From Limnoperna fortunei (Eukaryota; Mollusca; Bivalvia; Mytilida; Modiolidae), in contig OX104112.1 in NCBI GenBank assembly GCA_944474755.1, positions 60,543,640 to 60,607,639 of the forward strand: DNA of 64,000 nucleotides, read 5' to 3'. A program made the translations under genes and the position numbers. This document shows, piece after piece, positions 24,000 through 36,125 of the stretch. Position 1 is the stretch's first letter, and each line of letters begins with the position of its first letter. A model generated the notes under the pieces. It made no database searches and had not been told where the DNA came from. It saw only the letters and a list, made by a program, of their open reading frames with translations.

Positions 24000-26900
24000 A
24001 TATTCTGTACTTTTTTTTAACAAAACTAGAATACCAAAACTGGGTGCCATAGTGTCTCAACAATGCGAGTTCAAATCCGCTACGGGTAAGCAAAACTTGA
24101 CGGAATAAAAATCCTTCACACAAAGGTAAACTTTGTAAATAAAAGTTAGTTGCTACAAAGGAACTGAAAATTGAAATAAAGGCGCTATTCACTAATCTTT
24201 TAAACCTATCATTAACAGACAAAATGGAAGGATATGATTCTACATGCATCTTTATCGACCGACTTTGATTCAAGAAACGCATAGACGTGCATTTCATACA
24301 TTTCTTCAACATGTTTCGCTTATATATTTAGCGATTCCCACGCAAATTAATAATGATGAGGAACATTTTATTGACTTTCGTTCTTTACAGTTTTAACTTT
24401 ATTTGGACAACAACTTTTTTAATGTTTATTCTTTATTCTTCCAAGTTAATGGTCTTCATATTCCTTCGTTTGTCCTCCTGAAACAGACTCGTTACTACTT
24501 TTCTCACAATTTTGGTGTATCATAATTGATATTTGATATTAGTAAGTAACCAACAGTGTAACTTACATTTCTTGCTTAGTTGGATTCTTTGTTATTATTC
24601 CTAGGACAAAATACAGATTCATTTCTTGTGTGTAGCACCATCAACTGAAGGCCGCATGTGTATAATACCAGTTTAGTTTCAACTTATTTTATTTGTATTA
24701 GTATACACAAAAATGAAATGGCCACAAGTAAGACATACTTTTGAAGTTCCTCTGGTTTTATACAAGTCTATGATAATAGGCATGCGTAATCACAAGCTAA
24801 CAAATATTAACATTATAAAGCTTCAAATAAGAACTAAAAACAATTTAATATGTGTATGATTTGGGGATGAGGAGTTACAACTATACCAGTCTGTTATCAA
24901 ATATTCATCATTAACATGACTTCATTAATGGTTGTTGGGAATGTGCGCTAACTTCACCAAACCAATTCGATAGAGAAATCTAAAGAACACGGGTTGGGAG
25001 AGCTTACAATGACTTTTATACCTGCTGCCCGATCCAATTCAACATAATACATTTGAACTTAAACGCCTGTCACTTCGTATTTCAATCGGAAGATGTAACA
25101 ACCGATGAAATAATAATATTCACATGCTTCGAGTGACCAAATAATAAGACCTTAGCGTGACAAACGTCGATTTTAAAGGGAGTTATTTACAATAATGGCG
25201 TAAAAGCATGTTAAGGTAAATAGTAAATTTTCTTGTTATTTACATATTCTCACGGATATCTAAATTCACAACTAAACTGTTTAACTCAATTATTGCTTTA
25301 CTTTAGCTGGCATATTAGGTTTTTAAATCTGTAATTAAATTCGGAACAGTTTTTTTGGAAAAGTAAACGTTGATTTGTATATTGCTCAATCTAAGCATGT
25401 AATGAGCGTCTGATGATAAGTCTTAAGTAGTCTGATATGGTTATATATTAGATGGCGTTTCATATGAAACCAAAAGGTCGATACATCTGCTAATGGACAC
25501 TTAGTTCCGATGGTTTCAACAGTAGTTACAGTAGATAAGGTTTGATGATCTGACTCGAATATCATTGATTTATTCGGTCATTGTCTAATTTTCGTAACTA
25601 GGATAATTCAAAGGTTTTCTACTCGCAAACTAGAGGCTTGACGACAACTCTTGAACATCTAAATTATTTGGTATTTCAAACTGTTGTTTCAGCGCTTTAG
25701 AGTAGAGTAGATTAAATGTAATAAATTGTATTAAGCTTGCCATCTTTGATAATATGTTATTTATTTACAATATGCGTCTTTGAAATTTGAAAAAAAATCA
25801 TTTTAAAGACCAATTTATCAGCTGAAAACGATAGTATGTCGTCAGCAGTCAGGCATTTGTTGCAACATAAACCCTTTTACCAAATGCATCTTCACAGGCA
25901 TTAACATTTCTGTACAGAAAGCCGAGTTTAAAATAAAATTGGTGATAAAATAAAGACTGCACTTAAGTACACTTCTTATAAATATTATTATGATATTAAA
26001 ATGTCCACAAATAATAAGAAAAACACCTTTTTCTGAAATACTTTCATCATGAAGAGTAGCTTAACATATAATTTTATCAAGAAACTTATTCATTTCAACG
26101 TGCTGTCTATACAAATAAGGTGATGAGGATTAAATATTTTTCTTTAATATCATTTTTCAGCTTTGTGACAGCAGTGTGACAATTAGCTAACTCAACAAAA
26201 TAAATACGAATATCTTAACCTGAGTATTAAATGATCATATGATGGTTCTATACCAATTTTATTTTTAGCAGCGTGATGGTTTGTTGTAGTCATATGTAAA
26301 TTAGTTATTCGATGACATGGGACCTCTGAATGTTCATATTACCTAAAGAGAAAATGTCAATTGGCGGAAGAACCTTTTATTGTTATATTTTAAAATTTGA
26401 TCAGTTCGAGGGTTGTACTTGAGCATAGATTAAAGACGTTATTATGTCCTTGTCAATATGAATGTACAGAAACTTGATAACAAAAACTCAATAACATGCA
26501 TATCAGCTGTTTCCGAAGTTTTTCTTTAAATAATAAACTTTCACTGAAAGAATGATTCCACGAAAGTAAAATTGTATTTGATTCAAGATATCTTCGAAAT
26601 TAGCAAAACTTTATTTTTATTTTTTACTTTAAACAGTGACTTTAAATTTCTATCTTAATGTGCTAAGTATATGCAGTTAGCAGAGAAGGGCACTTTTCTA
26701 TAACTAACCTGCTTATGAGAAATCACACGTTTTATTGGGGTTTTCTATGTTCTGTGATTTCACAATACAGTTTTATATGAAATTATTTTATTTATATTGT
26801 GGATAAAGGAAACTACAAAATACGTTACGGGTATTACAAATAAAGGTGTAATCTGCCATTTACATAAATAAAAACGCTAGCATATCTATACCCTATTCCC

Positions 26901-27100
26901 ACTGAAATTTGCTTATTCCTGGGCTATAATATTATACAGGTTTTTACATTAAACTTCATTTTTCTATCAAAGCATCGGAATTTATACTTTTTTTATGGTA
27001 TGTTGTTGATTCAGTTCGCCGGTCGTACTTCCGTTAACTTTTTTTCACTTGTATCGTAATAAGGTCTTTCCCACTACATTGGAAAGCCCTTATTGTTATT
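24000..27100. other. Gene-free stretch
   Basis: About 3.1 kb of AT-rich sequence. I see no exon, RNA gene, terminal repeat or tandem array that can be defended. Confidence 0.5.
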
Positions 27101-27103
27101 TAT

Positions 27104-27175
27104 TATGTCTCCCAAACGAAGTTTGGAGACATATTGGCATTACTCTGTTTCTTCTTCTTCTTCTTCTTCTTCTTC

Positions 27176-27269
<94 letters not shown>

Positions 27270-27840
27270 GTCTCCCAAATGAAGTTTGTAGACATATTGT
27301 TTTTTCTTCTTTCTCCGCCTCATGAACTTGTCCCAGTATTTTTCTCGGAAACGCTTCAACGGATTTGTACAAAACTTTGTATTATGGTAGATAGGTTATT
27401 GAAGGTGTGCACAAGCTATTCGGAAATTCAAGATGGCCGCCATTTTCAAAATGGCCGCCATCACATTAGAGTACCGAAAAATTATCTCGGGAACTACTGG
27501 ACGGATTTCGACGAAATTTGGACTTATTTTGACAAAATCGGAGTGGACTTGATAGGTGAGGAAAAATTTCAATATGACCATCACCGAAAATTGGAAAAAA
27601 TGCGAAAAAGTTAACTGATTTGCTCGAAACTTGGTATATATAAAGAATAGCAAAGGCGACCTCAAACCTATCTAGAAAATTTCAAGATGGCCGCCATTCT
27701 CAAAATGGCCGCCACCGAAAATTTAGAAAAATTTGAAAAAGTTAACCAATTTGCACAAAACTTTATATATATATATAATAGCTTTAGGCGACCTCAAACC
27801 TATAAAAAAATTATGAAAAAACCTATTAAGGCGACCTCAA
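27104..27840 (+). repeat. Two nested hairpin-headed repeats with (TTC)n(ATT)n microsatellite
   Basis: Two heads, 27104-27133 and 27267-27296, each form a hairpin: GTCTCCCAAAC pairs with GTTTGGAGAC-type arms. Between them lie (TTC)n at about 27149-27177 and (ATT)n at about 27178-27269. The body after the second head contains 'cttctttctccgcc', 'ttctcggaaacg', and paired ATGGCCGCCAT-type blocks at about 27430 and 27686. The long poly-amino-acid frames here are products of the microsatellite, not genes. Confidence 0.7.
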
Positions 27841-28530
27841 ATCTGTGTTCGTTTGGGAGACATTTTGTGTTGGGCATCCCCAACACAGTCAGCACTAGTT
27901 ATTATTTTTTTCTTCCACTTTCCGCCAGAATTGTTTCCGACTGTTTTCCCGGAGACCGTAAATTGGATCCACATGAAACTTCACACAAAAATAGGTCATG
28001 ATGTGAATTGGTGCCTTTTATGTTTAAAATTTGTAAATTGGCGGCAAACCTTAAAATGGCGGCCATTTTGAAAATGAAAATAAATCCTTAAAAATCCAAA
28101 AGTTAATGGATTTCGATGAAAATCGGAATATAAGTAGAGTATGTTATACCGCACCATATGACGCACATGTTGACTTTCTATGGCGGCCATTGAAATCCAA
28201 GATGGCCGCCAAAAATTCAAAATGCTCAGAATCAAACGAAACTTTCTTTTTAGATAGATTATCATGTGGCGATCAGATGTTAGTCATCAAAATTTGTTTT
28301 TAAACATGGCGGCCATCTTGAAATAGCGGCCATTTTGAAGACGAAAAAATCCTTAAAAATCCAAAAGTGTAAGGATTTTAATCAGGGTTGGTATATAAGT
28401 AATGTTATGATGCACCTTATGACGCACTTGTCGATTGTCTATGGCGGGCACTTAGAATCCAAGATGGCGGCCAAAAATTCAAAACGCTCCAATTTGCAAG
28501 AAACTTTCTTCACTGACAATTTGGGCTAAG
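27841..28530 (+). repeat. Third hairpin-headed repeat with ATGGCGGCC motifs
   Basis: A head at about 27867-27887 folds on GTGTTGGG and CCCCAACAC. The body repeats the layout of the preceding copies: 'cttccactttccgcc', then 'cccggagaccg', then several blocks with AAGATGGCCGCC or ATGGCGGCCAT at about 28055, 28180, 28199, 28307 and 28465. No reading frame is convincing. Confidence 0.6.
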
Positions 28531-28767
28531 CAATAGATAAAAAGTCAATAAAATTCATATATTTTCTTACTTCAGACCTTAACGATTTTTTATCAAGTAC
28601 GTGTAGCCGCATTTGCAGTTCAATACAAGATATATATACATGGATGAATGTCTTAAATTTCCTTATGAGTCCTGATTAGACGAAACGCCCGTCTGGCGTA
28701 TATTCTAGTTTCTTTCGTAAATGGCCGATTTCTGGAACAGATGACCCAGTACAGATGAGCTCACACG

Positions 28768-29066
28768 CAGGCGCGTAGCTGCCTATACGCGAGTACACAG
28801 CTGAATCCACATTATTTTGACAAAAAAATTTTTTTTAGTTAGACTTGCTGTGAAATGTAGACTAGTTGAAATAAACGAAAGTAAAGCTATTCATCTCCAT
28901 TTTTATGCTAAAATAAATGGATTTTCGTTGGTCAAGAAAGCTCTCCGGAGGCCCCAAAACGCACCAAATTGCACCATTTATTTCAAAATTTTCAGGGGGG
29001 GGCATGCCCCCTGACCCCCCTAGATTATTTTGAATCCACATTCTTTATGGGCTAGCTACGCGCCTG
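28768..29066. mobile_element. 299-bp MITE with 12-bp perfect terminal inverted repeats
   Basis: The left end CAGGCGCGTAGC (28768-28779) is the exact reverse complement of the right end GCTACGCGCCTG (29055-29066). ACACG flanks both sides (28763-28767 and 29067-29071), a likely 5-bp target duplication. There is no coding capacity. A truncated copy in the other orientation lies at 2533-2775. The superfamily cannot be decided from the ends alone. Confidence 0.82.
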
Positions 29067-29093
29067 ACACGCACACGTCTGTACCTGCTGCGT

Positions 29094-29161
29094 CATCCAA
29101 TCAAAACGCTAGAAACAAGAACGCATAAAAACGTTCTTGTTTCCGGCGTTCTGATTGGATG
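29094..29161. repeat. Long hairpin carrying inverted CCAAT boxes
   Basis: Arms of 30 bases pair with three mismatches around an 8-base loop. The outer part is CATCCAATCA on the left and TGATTGGATG on the right, so each arm holds a CCAAT box. The inner part is GAAACAAGAACG against CGTTCTTGTTTC. Confidence 0.8.
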
Positions 29162-29280
29162 TTAGAGACAATGAACTCTAAAACAATGGAGAGTCTATAG
29201 AATATAGCGATGTGAAAAGTTGTTAGTTTACGGAAGAAATAGGTACTTTCATGCGCTTTTGGGTAAGTCCGTGTGAACTT

Positions 29281-29365
29281 TCACTCGTGATAGAAATTTA
29301 TGTCTTTTGGCTCGTTTCGCTGCGCTCCACTCGCGAAAAGACAAATAATTTTTATCACTCGTTAA
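29281..29365. repeat. Imperfect hairpin
   Basis: The left arm 'ctcgtgatagaaattt' with 'gtcttttggctcgt' pairs imperfectly with 'actcgcgaaaagac' and 'aatttttatcactcg'. It may be the end of a small fold-back element with the preceding hairpin. Confidence 0.5.
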
Positions 29366-30470
29366 AGATCAACCGGTCTGTCCCAAAAAAATGTAGGAAG
29401 AACCTATTAAACCTTATTAGCTTTGATGAATTTGGTTTTCTTTTTTTCTTGTACTTACATAGCTTTTTTTAAAACATCGGTGACTTGATACTGCACGCGT
29501 AGTAACGACAACAACCAATCAGTCTCGTCTTTTTTATTAAATCTTTGTTTTTGTTGAAATATATTGTATATCATTTGTGTCTATTGCTAAGTATACTGTG
29601 TTACTTATTATGATGGTGGTTTATGAGGTATGGTTGTTTTTTATATGATAACAGTATACATTGTACATCTTTTATTGTCGCCGCCCAGATTTGTATTCAC
29701 TTTCGTTGCTAAGGATGGATCAAGGAGAAAATGTTTTGAAGTATAATAAGTAACCATTAAATGAACAGAACTTGCGAAAGGAATGTCAATCATTCAAGCT
29801 GATTGAATAATTATGACAAAATATAACGTTGGACTGCAAAAATTCTTGGGTGATATCAAATTTTTCATACAATGATAATATATTTTTGTTACTCTCTTTA
29901 CGGAAGTTAATAATAGAGGGGGACCATTTTATCTTCGGTAATGGCGCTATCGATAATGGCGGCTACTTTATGTATACAATTCCAGAGTATGCCGTCTTTT
30001 GTTCATGCAATAAATGAATATTATGTCACGAATGTCTTTCATTGAACCACATGAACATAAGTATTAAGTCAAGTATATTTATGATTTAATATATGGCAAA
30101 AGATTAGATTTGTGCAAATTTAGAAATCGGTAATTCAGACTAGTTCCAACTGCAGGACTGGGGAAAAAGTTCAAATGCCTTCGTTTTAGAAATTGCAATT
30201 TTCATTCTAAGCGAATGTTTATTAGATAGTCCTTACATACTCGTATGTTTTTATTTCGATCTAAAATCCGAGATGCTAGCAAGCCTTTATGTTATATAAA
30301 ATCCTACTTCGATCATTTATGGTTATCTGGACCTCTTCACGTACATTTTTTAAGCCAATCTAAAATTGCAAAAGACAATTTTCATGCATTTTATATATCA
30401 GATTATCTGTCTCGTATAGATGCCGTATTGTCTAGATGATTTCTTTTTTGCATTTGATTGTTTTTTTTTA
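29366..30470. other. Gene-free stretch
   Basis: Contains one 64-codon frame (30245-30439, + strand) that I do not recognise and that has no clear splice sites. Nothing else is supported. Confidence 0.45.
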
Positions 30471-30471
30471 A

Positions 30472-30545
30472 ATTCTTTTTAACGCCACTTTCAGCAATTT
30501 GTCAGCATATACTGGCATCCAGTTTTTTTTAAGGGGAGCACTACA
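30472..30545 (-). repeat. SINE family 1 tail fragment
   Basis: Contains 'aacgccactttcagcaat' and 'tggcatccagtttttt', the terminal blocks of SINE family 1 on the minus strand. The head is missing. Confidence 0.7.
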
Positions 30546-30798
30546 CAGAACACAGAGAAAAAAACCGACAGTCGGTAAGTAAAGTTTTGCATTGAAGCAA
30601 AAAGAAAGAAAAATATATTCAAGGTTCGGAACGCTTTATTGAAATACAGCTTCCAAGCCAAGCGTGTTAAGTGCAGCAAATGATACTTTTGGGTCTAAAA
30701 TAAATGCTGTTCATGTATTTTGAACAAAATATTGACTGAAAGCTTCTTTTACTCATTACATCATCATATATTATAACTGCACAAAAAATAAAAATAAC

Positions 30799-30952
30799 TT
30801 AATTGACAAGGATTGCCAGTTTTCGAAGGTCGGGTTTTTTTTCTCCGGGTACTCCGGCTTCCTTCCACAATAAAAACTGCACGACATGAATGGCATAATA
30901 TAGCTGAAAAATTGCTGAATGTCGCGTTAAAGAACATTTAAGCAAACAAACT
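30799..30952 (+). repeat. SINE family 1 tail fragment
   Basis: Plus-strand tail from 'aattgacaaggattgccag' through 'ggtactccggcttcc' to 'gctgaaaaattgctgaa', ending in a CAAA-rich stretch. The tRNA-like head is absent. Confidence 0.8.
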
Positions 30953-31500
30953 TAAAGTAACCTCTGTAACATAGATATAAAATGTTTTAAATGCGTCCGT
31001 AAAATAATTATCATATAGACAAACAAGTAGAATAATTTGGCGGCGAATTGATGCTCTCCATCAAAAGTTTTCTTGTGTTTTTTAATTTACAATTGAAACC
31101 TAAATCTATTGCAGAGATTATTAATAATATACCAAATTTATTCCTTGACACGATGTATATCAACATAGAAAAGAAAATCTATCTCGGACTTGCTAGGTCG
31201 ATATACATTTGATTGTGAAATTTGTGTAAAAACAAGATATTTTTTCTTCGGAAGACAGTCTTTTCGAAATTCCTAGACCGATAAATGAAGATTGTTCTTC
31301 GTTATTGCAAACAACAGAAAATAATAGTCTTTTTCTAGTTTGGGAACATAAAAATGTTTATTTAATTTTTTGAGAGTTGGAATATGAACTTGCCAATCGT
31401 CAAGCACGAACGCATATAGTTGATTCAATTACTCATTTGTGTAATAAATAAAAAAAATCTCGCAAAATCGTCTACAGCTTACGTATAGCGATTTATGTGT

Positions 31501-31758
31501 GTTTGTTTTATTGTGTTTAACGCCACTTTCAGCAATTTATAAGCTATATCATGGCGTCCAGTTTTTTATTGGGGAGGAAGCCGGAGTATTTGGAGAAAAC
31601 CCCCGACCTGCGGTAGGAAAACTGGCAATCATTGTCAATTAGGAGTGGAGTCGAGTACACCCTGCCCGCAGTGAGAATCTAACCCGCAATCTCAGTGTTG
31701 ACAGACCACGTGATCAATAGTAGACGAACTACCTTAACCAATCGGCCACCGAGGCCTC
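31501..31758 (-). mobile_element. tRNA-derived SINE (family 1), near full length
   Basis: Minus-strand copy with the head ending at 31758. Its A box is TGGCCGATTGG-like, its B box is GGGTTAGATTCTC (one base off consensus), and body and tail are complete. Confidence 0.88.
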
Positions 31759-31759
31759 A

Positions 31760-33040
31760 TATAGCGATTAAAAATGCATTATGCGTTTAACCTAAAATAT
31801 TTTCGAATACTGTTTTTACATCTTAAAGTTATAATAAATCGACTAATAGACTACTGCGTGTAAAGGGATCAACTGAAGGGGGCAAACTATTTATAAATAT
31901 ATATAGTTTGCTATTGTTCCGGCGTTGCTTACGGATGTCTACATTGGCTAATCAACTGAATCAATGAATATTTATCCTAAACAAGTAGTCTTGGAGTTTT
32001 CTTCCGTTAGTATAGTAAGAAGTGTCTATAAAGGGTACGGAGTTTAATACTGTTCCGGATATCTTTTATAAGGATTAATGTTATTTAAACCTTGACAGCA
32101 CGCGGTGTGATTCTTATTAAATATTTGTTCAACTAAATCTTAAACAGAAGACAAATTGTTCGCTATTTGTTTATTTACAATAGATGCTAGAATGTCTCTG
32201 TCATGTGAAGTTTTCTAAAAAAAATTAATGTTAATTATTCCATGCATTACTGTTTTATTATAAACAATAATTCAAATTTTTGATTTATGTTATACTAAGC
32301 TGCCACACTTCCAGATGTACGAGATAAAGAACACGTTGATTCAAGAAATAAAAAATATTTGCTTTTTAGTCCCAATTTTGCTGAATATGAAATGTCTTCA
32401 TGATTTATTTATCTAATGTACCTTACACTGGGCTTAAGATCGAAACCCAGCTAAATGTTTACATGGTGCCAGGCAAACTTTATTAATTTAAACAAATTAT
32501 TTAAAAAGCTTGAGAGTCTGAGAAAAGAAACGTTTCATCGTTATTTGAGAATTAAAAATGCTTGTCATACTTGTCGTGAAACAAAAACATCATAAAAAGT
32601 AAATTTTTACAATGTACGAGTAATTACCGATTTATTTTATTACGTCCTTATCTCCACTTACTATGTCAACAGTCTACACAAAGAATATTAATACACAAAT
32701 CCAAATAATGATTTATATCAGGTGCTTAAATTATCTTTACAAAACTTTTCCCTTAATAATAAACTTATTCTGGAAGAATGATACCACGAAAATTAAATTT
32801 TATTTAATTCAAAATATCTTCGAAATCTACGAAATCTTCATATTTTTGCTACTTTCAATTTCCTCCTTAGCGTGTCTCCCCGTGAATATATTGTATTATA
32901 TCATAAATAAATAAGTGACCCGGTTTCCACTAAGTACAAAAATGTGTGTCACTAAATAATAAAAAATTTTGTGTTTTGTAGTTAATTTAGCTATGCAGTT
33001 TTATTTCCAAATTTAATTCATACCACAATGGGTACTTTAA
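31760..33040. other. Gene-free stretch
   Basis: AT-rich sequence. An 83-codon frame at 32663-32914 has no recognisable domain and no splice context. Confidence 0.45.
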
Positions 33041-33044
33041 TTGT

Positions 33045-33195
33045 TTCTAATTGGTGGTTGTCAGTTTATAATACTGAATGTCTGACCGCGGATTATAACG
33101 GTAACGTGTTTGGAGAGTGCCATGCTATCTGCATGATAAAGACCCCTTTTGTAGATTTCGGAAAATAATAGGCACATTGTAGCCGTTAAAAAATT
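33045..33195 (+). repeat. Dispersed repeat family 3, fragment
   Basis: Shares 'taaagaccccttttgtagat' and 'cattgtagc' with 62780-63160, and the same order of blocks with 38816-39060. Confidence 0.6.
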
Positions 33196-33199
33196 TAAA

Positions 33200-34380
33200 A
33201 TGTTCCATCCCCACACATCACTATATACTTTTTAAATGGCAGTTGATTTTCCGAATTTATTTATGGTTTGACTGCTGGAAGTTCATTAACCATTGAAAAA
33301 TATAATTGATATTAAGCCTTTAAATGATGCTCTTTTTAAAATAGTGTATACAAACTTATATAAGCAGATGAACCAAACAATAAAATTGTGATGGTACCTA
33401 CCATAACATATATAAATAAACAAAAAAGGTGACAGGATGACTCTAAAGCAATAAGAGGTAGACAAAGTTAGTGTTTCCTGTTCAGCGTGAGCCGTGCTTA
33501 TTACTGCCATATTATTGTTCACTTCAAATTCAAAATCGGAAGTGAAAAGTATTGTCATTGAATTACTATCCATAAAAATATTAAAGAAAGTGCGCAAAAT
33601 TGCTTTTCTGCGGATGTACAATACGATGGTTTTTTAATTGTTTTTTTCTTGATATTTGCGTGGTTAAGTTCGTCGTCCGTTTGATAACTTTGTTCGTTGT
33701 AATCCCTTTAAAATTTGAATGAACTATTATTCAATTGTTTCCTTGTACATTTGACACTACCAGCATCAACAATACAGAACACAATTCAAGGAATGTACGA
33801 ACAATTTCATTTTGCGCAAACTGTTGTCTTATGATAAAATATTGAAGCATATTTTATTGGTTTCTTTTTGAGAAATATACGCCGTTACCGACATTGAAAA
33901 ATGAACCAATAGGACTTTCTGACAACAAAAACCATATATTACTAAACATACTTTCTGAAAATACCCAAGATTACAGCAGTTACCAAAATATATCTGTCAA
34001 ACATGCGTCATATGGCCTTACACCACATAAAAGTTACTTTAAAAAAAACTAGTAGAAGAAATGTTTGTTTCCATTTAAAATTCGATGTTGATGGGAGTCC
34101 TGGCAAGTTATATATAAGACAAGTTAACATGGAATCTTAAGGTAAACACAACAAACTTTTTGCGAACAATTTTTTAATTATGGTTGGGTTCTGCACATCT
34201 GTCAAAAATAAAATGTCATCGAAGATACAACAGTATTAATCAAGACCCAACAACAGTGATGATAAAAACCCGTCATAAATATTGAAAATCCAAATTCTTA
34301 AGACGTTGACGAGCTTGTATCACCAACCATCCAAAACATTACACCAATACGGCTGATGCCGTATACATCTGATTAATGTT
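33200..34380. other. Gene-free stretch
   Basis: No exon, RNA gene or repeat boundary is supported. Confidence 0.5.
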
Positions 34381-34385
34381 GGTTT

Positions 34386-34622
34386 TGTTTTGAATAAGGT
34401 TTAACCCCCACTTTTAGCATTTGTTCAGTTTTTATTAGGGGAGTAGGACGAAGTACACAAAGACCCCCTACCCCCCCCCGACCTTGGAAAAATAGCAATC
34501 CTTATCAATTAAGATTGGAGTCGAGTACACCCTGTTCGCATTGAGACTCGAACCCGCAACCTCCGTTTTGACAGGCACATGATTGATAGAAGACTAACTA
34601 CCTTAAACTATGTACCACCGTC
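34386..34622 (-). mobile_element. tRNA-derived SINE (family 1), diverged
   Basis: Minus-strand copy with the usual tail, body and a B box (GGGTTCGAGTCTC). A run of C occurs in the body near 34470-34480. Confidence 0.82.
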
Positions 34623-35270
34623 TAAATTGGAACAGAAAAACCGCAGAATTTAAATCATTCTCGAAATTCAGGACAAGAAAATATAATTAATGACCATGTC
34701 ACTGAAGGCGTAAAGATATTTGTGTCAGTACCGAAGTGTGACTACTAGTCTGATGAAACCTTCAGGGACTAAAAGTCAGAGGAAATCTAAACGATTAACG
34801 AACACTCTTGAGTCTTCTATTGAAATTTTAGATTAAGATAGAGATATCAGACATTAAAAGCTACGTTTAAGACATCACATTTAACGGTGGTCATCTTGGA
34901 CTGTAGGTACTGATAATTTCAAAGGAACCACCAATGAACCATTCTAGGCGTAGTGTTCCACTTTAATCAACTAGTGTTAGAGGAGGATATTAAATATCCA
35001 TTGTTTACAGAGGCGAGACAGTAAGATGTAACGTGCGGTCACTACTACCTGCTAACTTGGTACAATGGCAAGTAAGAAGATGTTTTCTATTACCAAATTT
35101 TTAAAAAAGATAAAACTATCATATGGCTTATGTATTTAAAAAATTGTTAAAATATTTTATCTACATGAATGTATGAATTATAAAAAAAAACAAATTCTAA
35201 AACATAAATAGGCCGACGTCTTTTTATACTGCAGGCGTTGTTACGAATAAATACACACCATCTACACGTG
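34623..35270. other. Gene-free stretch
   Basis: Between two SINE copies of the same orientation. No exon or repeat is supported. Confidence 0.45.
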
Positions 35271-35277
35271 ATTGTTG

Positions 35278-35545
35278 TTTGTTTGTTTGGTTTTTTTAAT
35301 ACAGTTTAACCCCAACTTTCAGCATTTGTTCAGCTATTCGGCTATATCATGGCGTTAAGTTTTTATTAGAGGAGGAGGACGAAGTACCCGGAGAAAACCC
35401 ACGACCTTCGGTAGAAAAACTGGCAATCCTTGTCTATTAAAATTTGAGTCGAGTACACCCTGCTCGCATGAGACTCGAACCCACAACAGTGTTGACTTGC
35501 ACGTGATTTATAGTAGATGAACTACCTAAACCTCTTGACATCACA
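35278..35545 (-). mobile_element. tRNA-derived SINE (family 1), diverged
   Basis: Minus-strand copy containing 'aaaactggcaatccttgt', a B box (GGGTTCGAGTCTC) and a short head. A tract of GTTT at the left is the reversed CAAA tail. Confidence 0.82.
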
Positions 35546-35999
35546 ATTTACACTTGAACAGAAAATTTTACTCATTCTCGAAATTTCAGAACAATAAAAT
35601 TAAGTCAATGACTATAACACTAAAGGAGTAAACTATATTTGTGTCAGTGCCGGATTGTGACGTCTGGGCTTGTGATACCCTCGGGTACCTTGCGACAAAG
35701 AATGCCAGTGTCTTATAATGTGTTACTATGAAAACAAGTGGTGGTAGAGAGGTCTAGGCAATTTCTCAACTATTATTCATCAATACTGGCCTGGGCGCCA
35801 TAAAACCTTCTTGAGTAAAAATGTTTTGCTCAGCATGAGAATTTTCTCAACTACCATGACAACAAGGTAAAGGAAAGATTTGATTGGATGAAATTGAGAA
35901 TAAAAAAATTCTCAGCACAGAAAATGTTTATGGCGCTGGGCCCAGGAGTTGAAAGCTAGAGTCTGACTTCGTTCAAGGTTTCTTCGACCCCAGTCTTAA

Positions 36000-36125
36000 T
36001 TTATCAGGATTGCTACTTTCTAGCGAAGGTCGCGCATTTTCACCGGGACAGAGTACTTCGTTCTTCATCTTCCCAAAAAAATGGACACATTGAAGTAGCT
36101 AAAAAAATTCTGAAATTCAAACAAA
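36000..36125 (+). repeat. SINE family 1 tail, strongly diverged
   Basis: Recognisable by 'caggattgctactttct', 'cgaaggtcg', 'agagtacttcg' and 'gaagtagctaaaaaaatt' in the order of the SINE tail. Confidence 0.5.

Noticed and set aside
27049..27372. Overlapping frames rich in poly-Ile, poly-Tyr, poly-Leu or poly-Asn on both strands
   Set aside because: They are translations of the (TTC)n(ATT)n microsatellite inside a dispersed repeat.
30245..30439. A 64-codon frame with reasonable composition
   Set aside because: No similarity recognised, no splice context and no neighbouring exon; not strong enough to call a gene.
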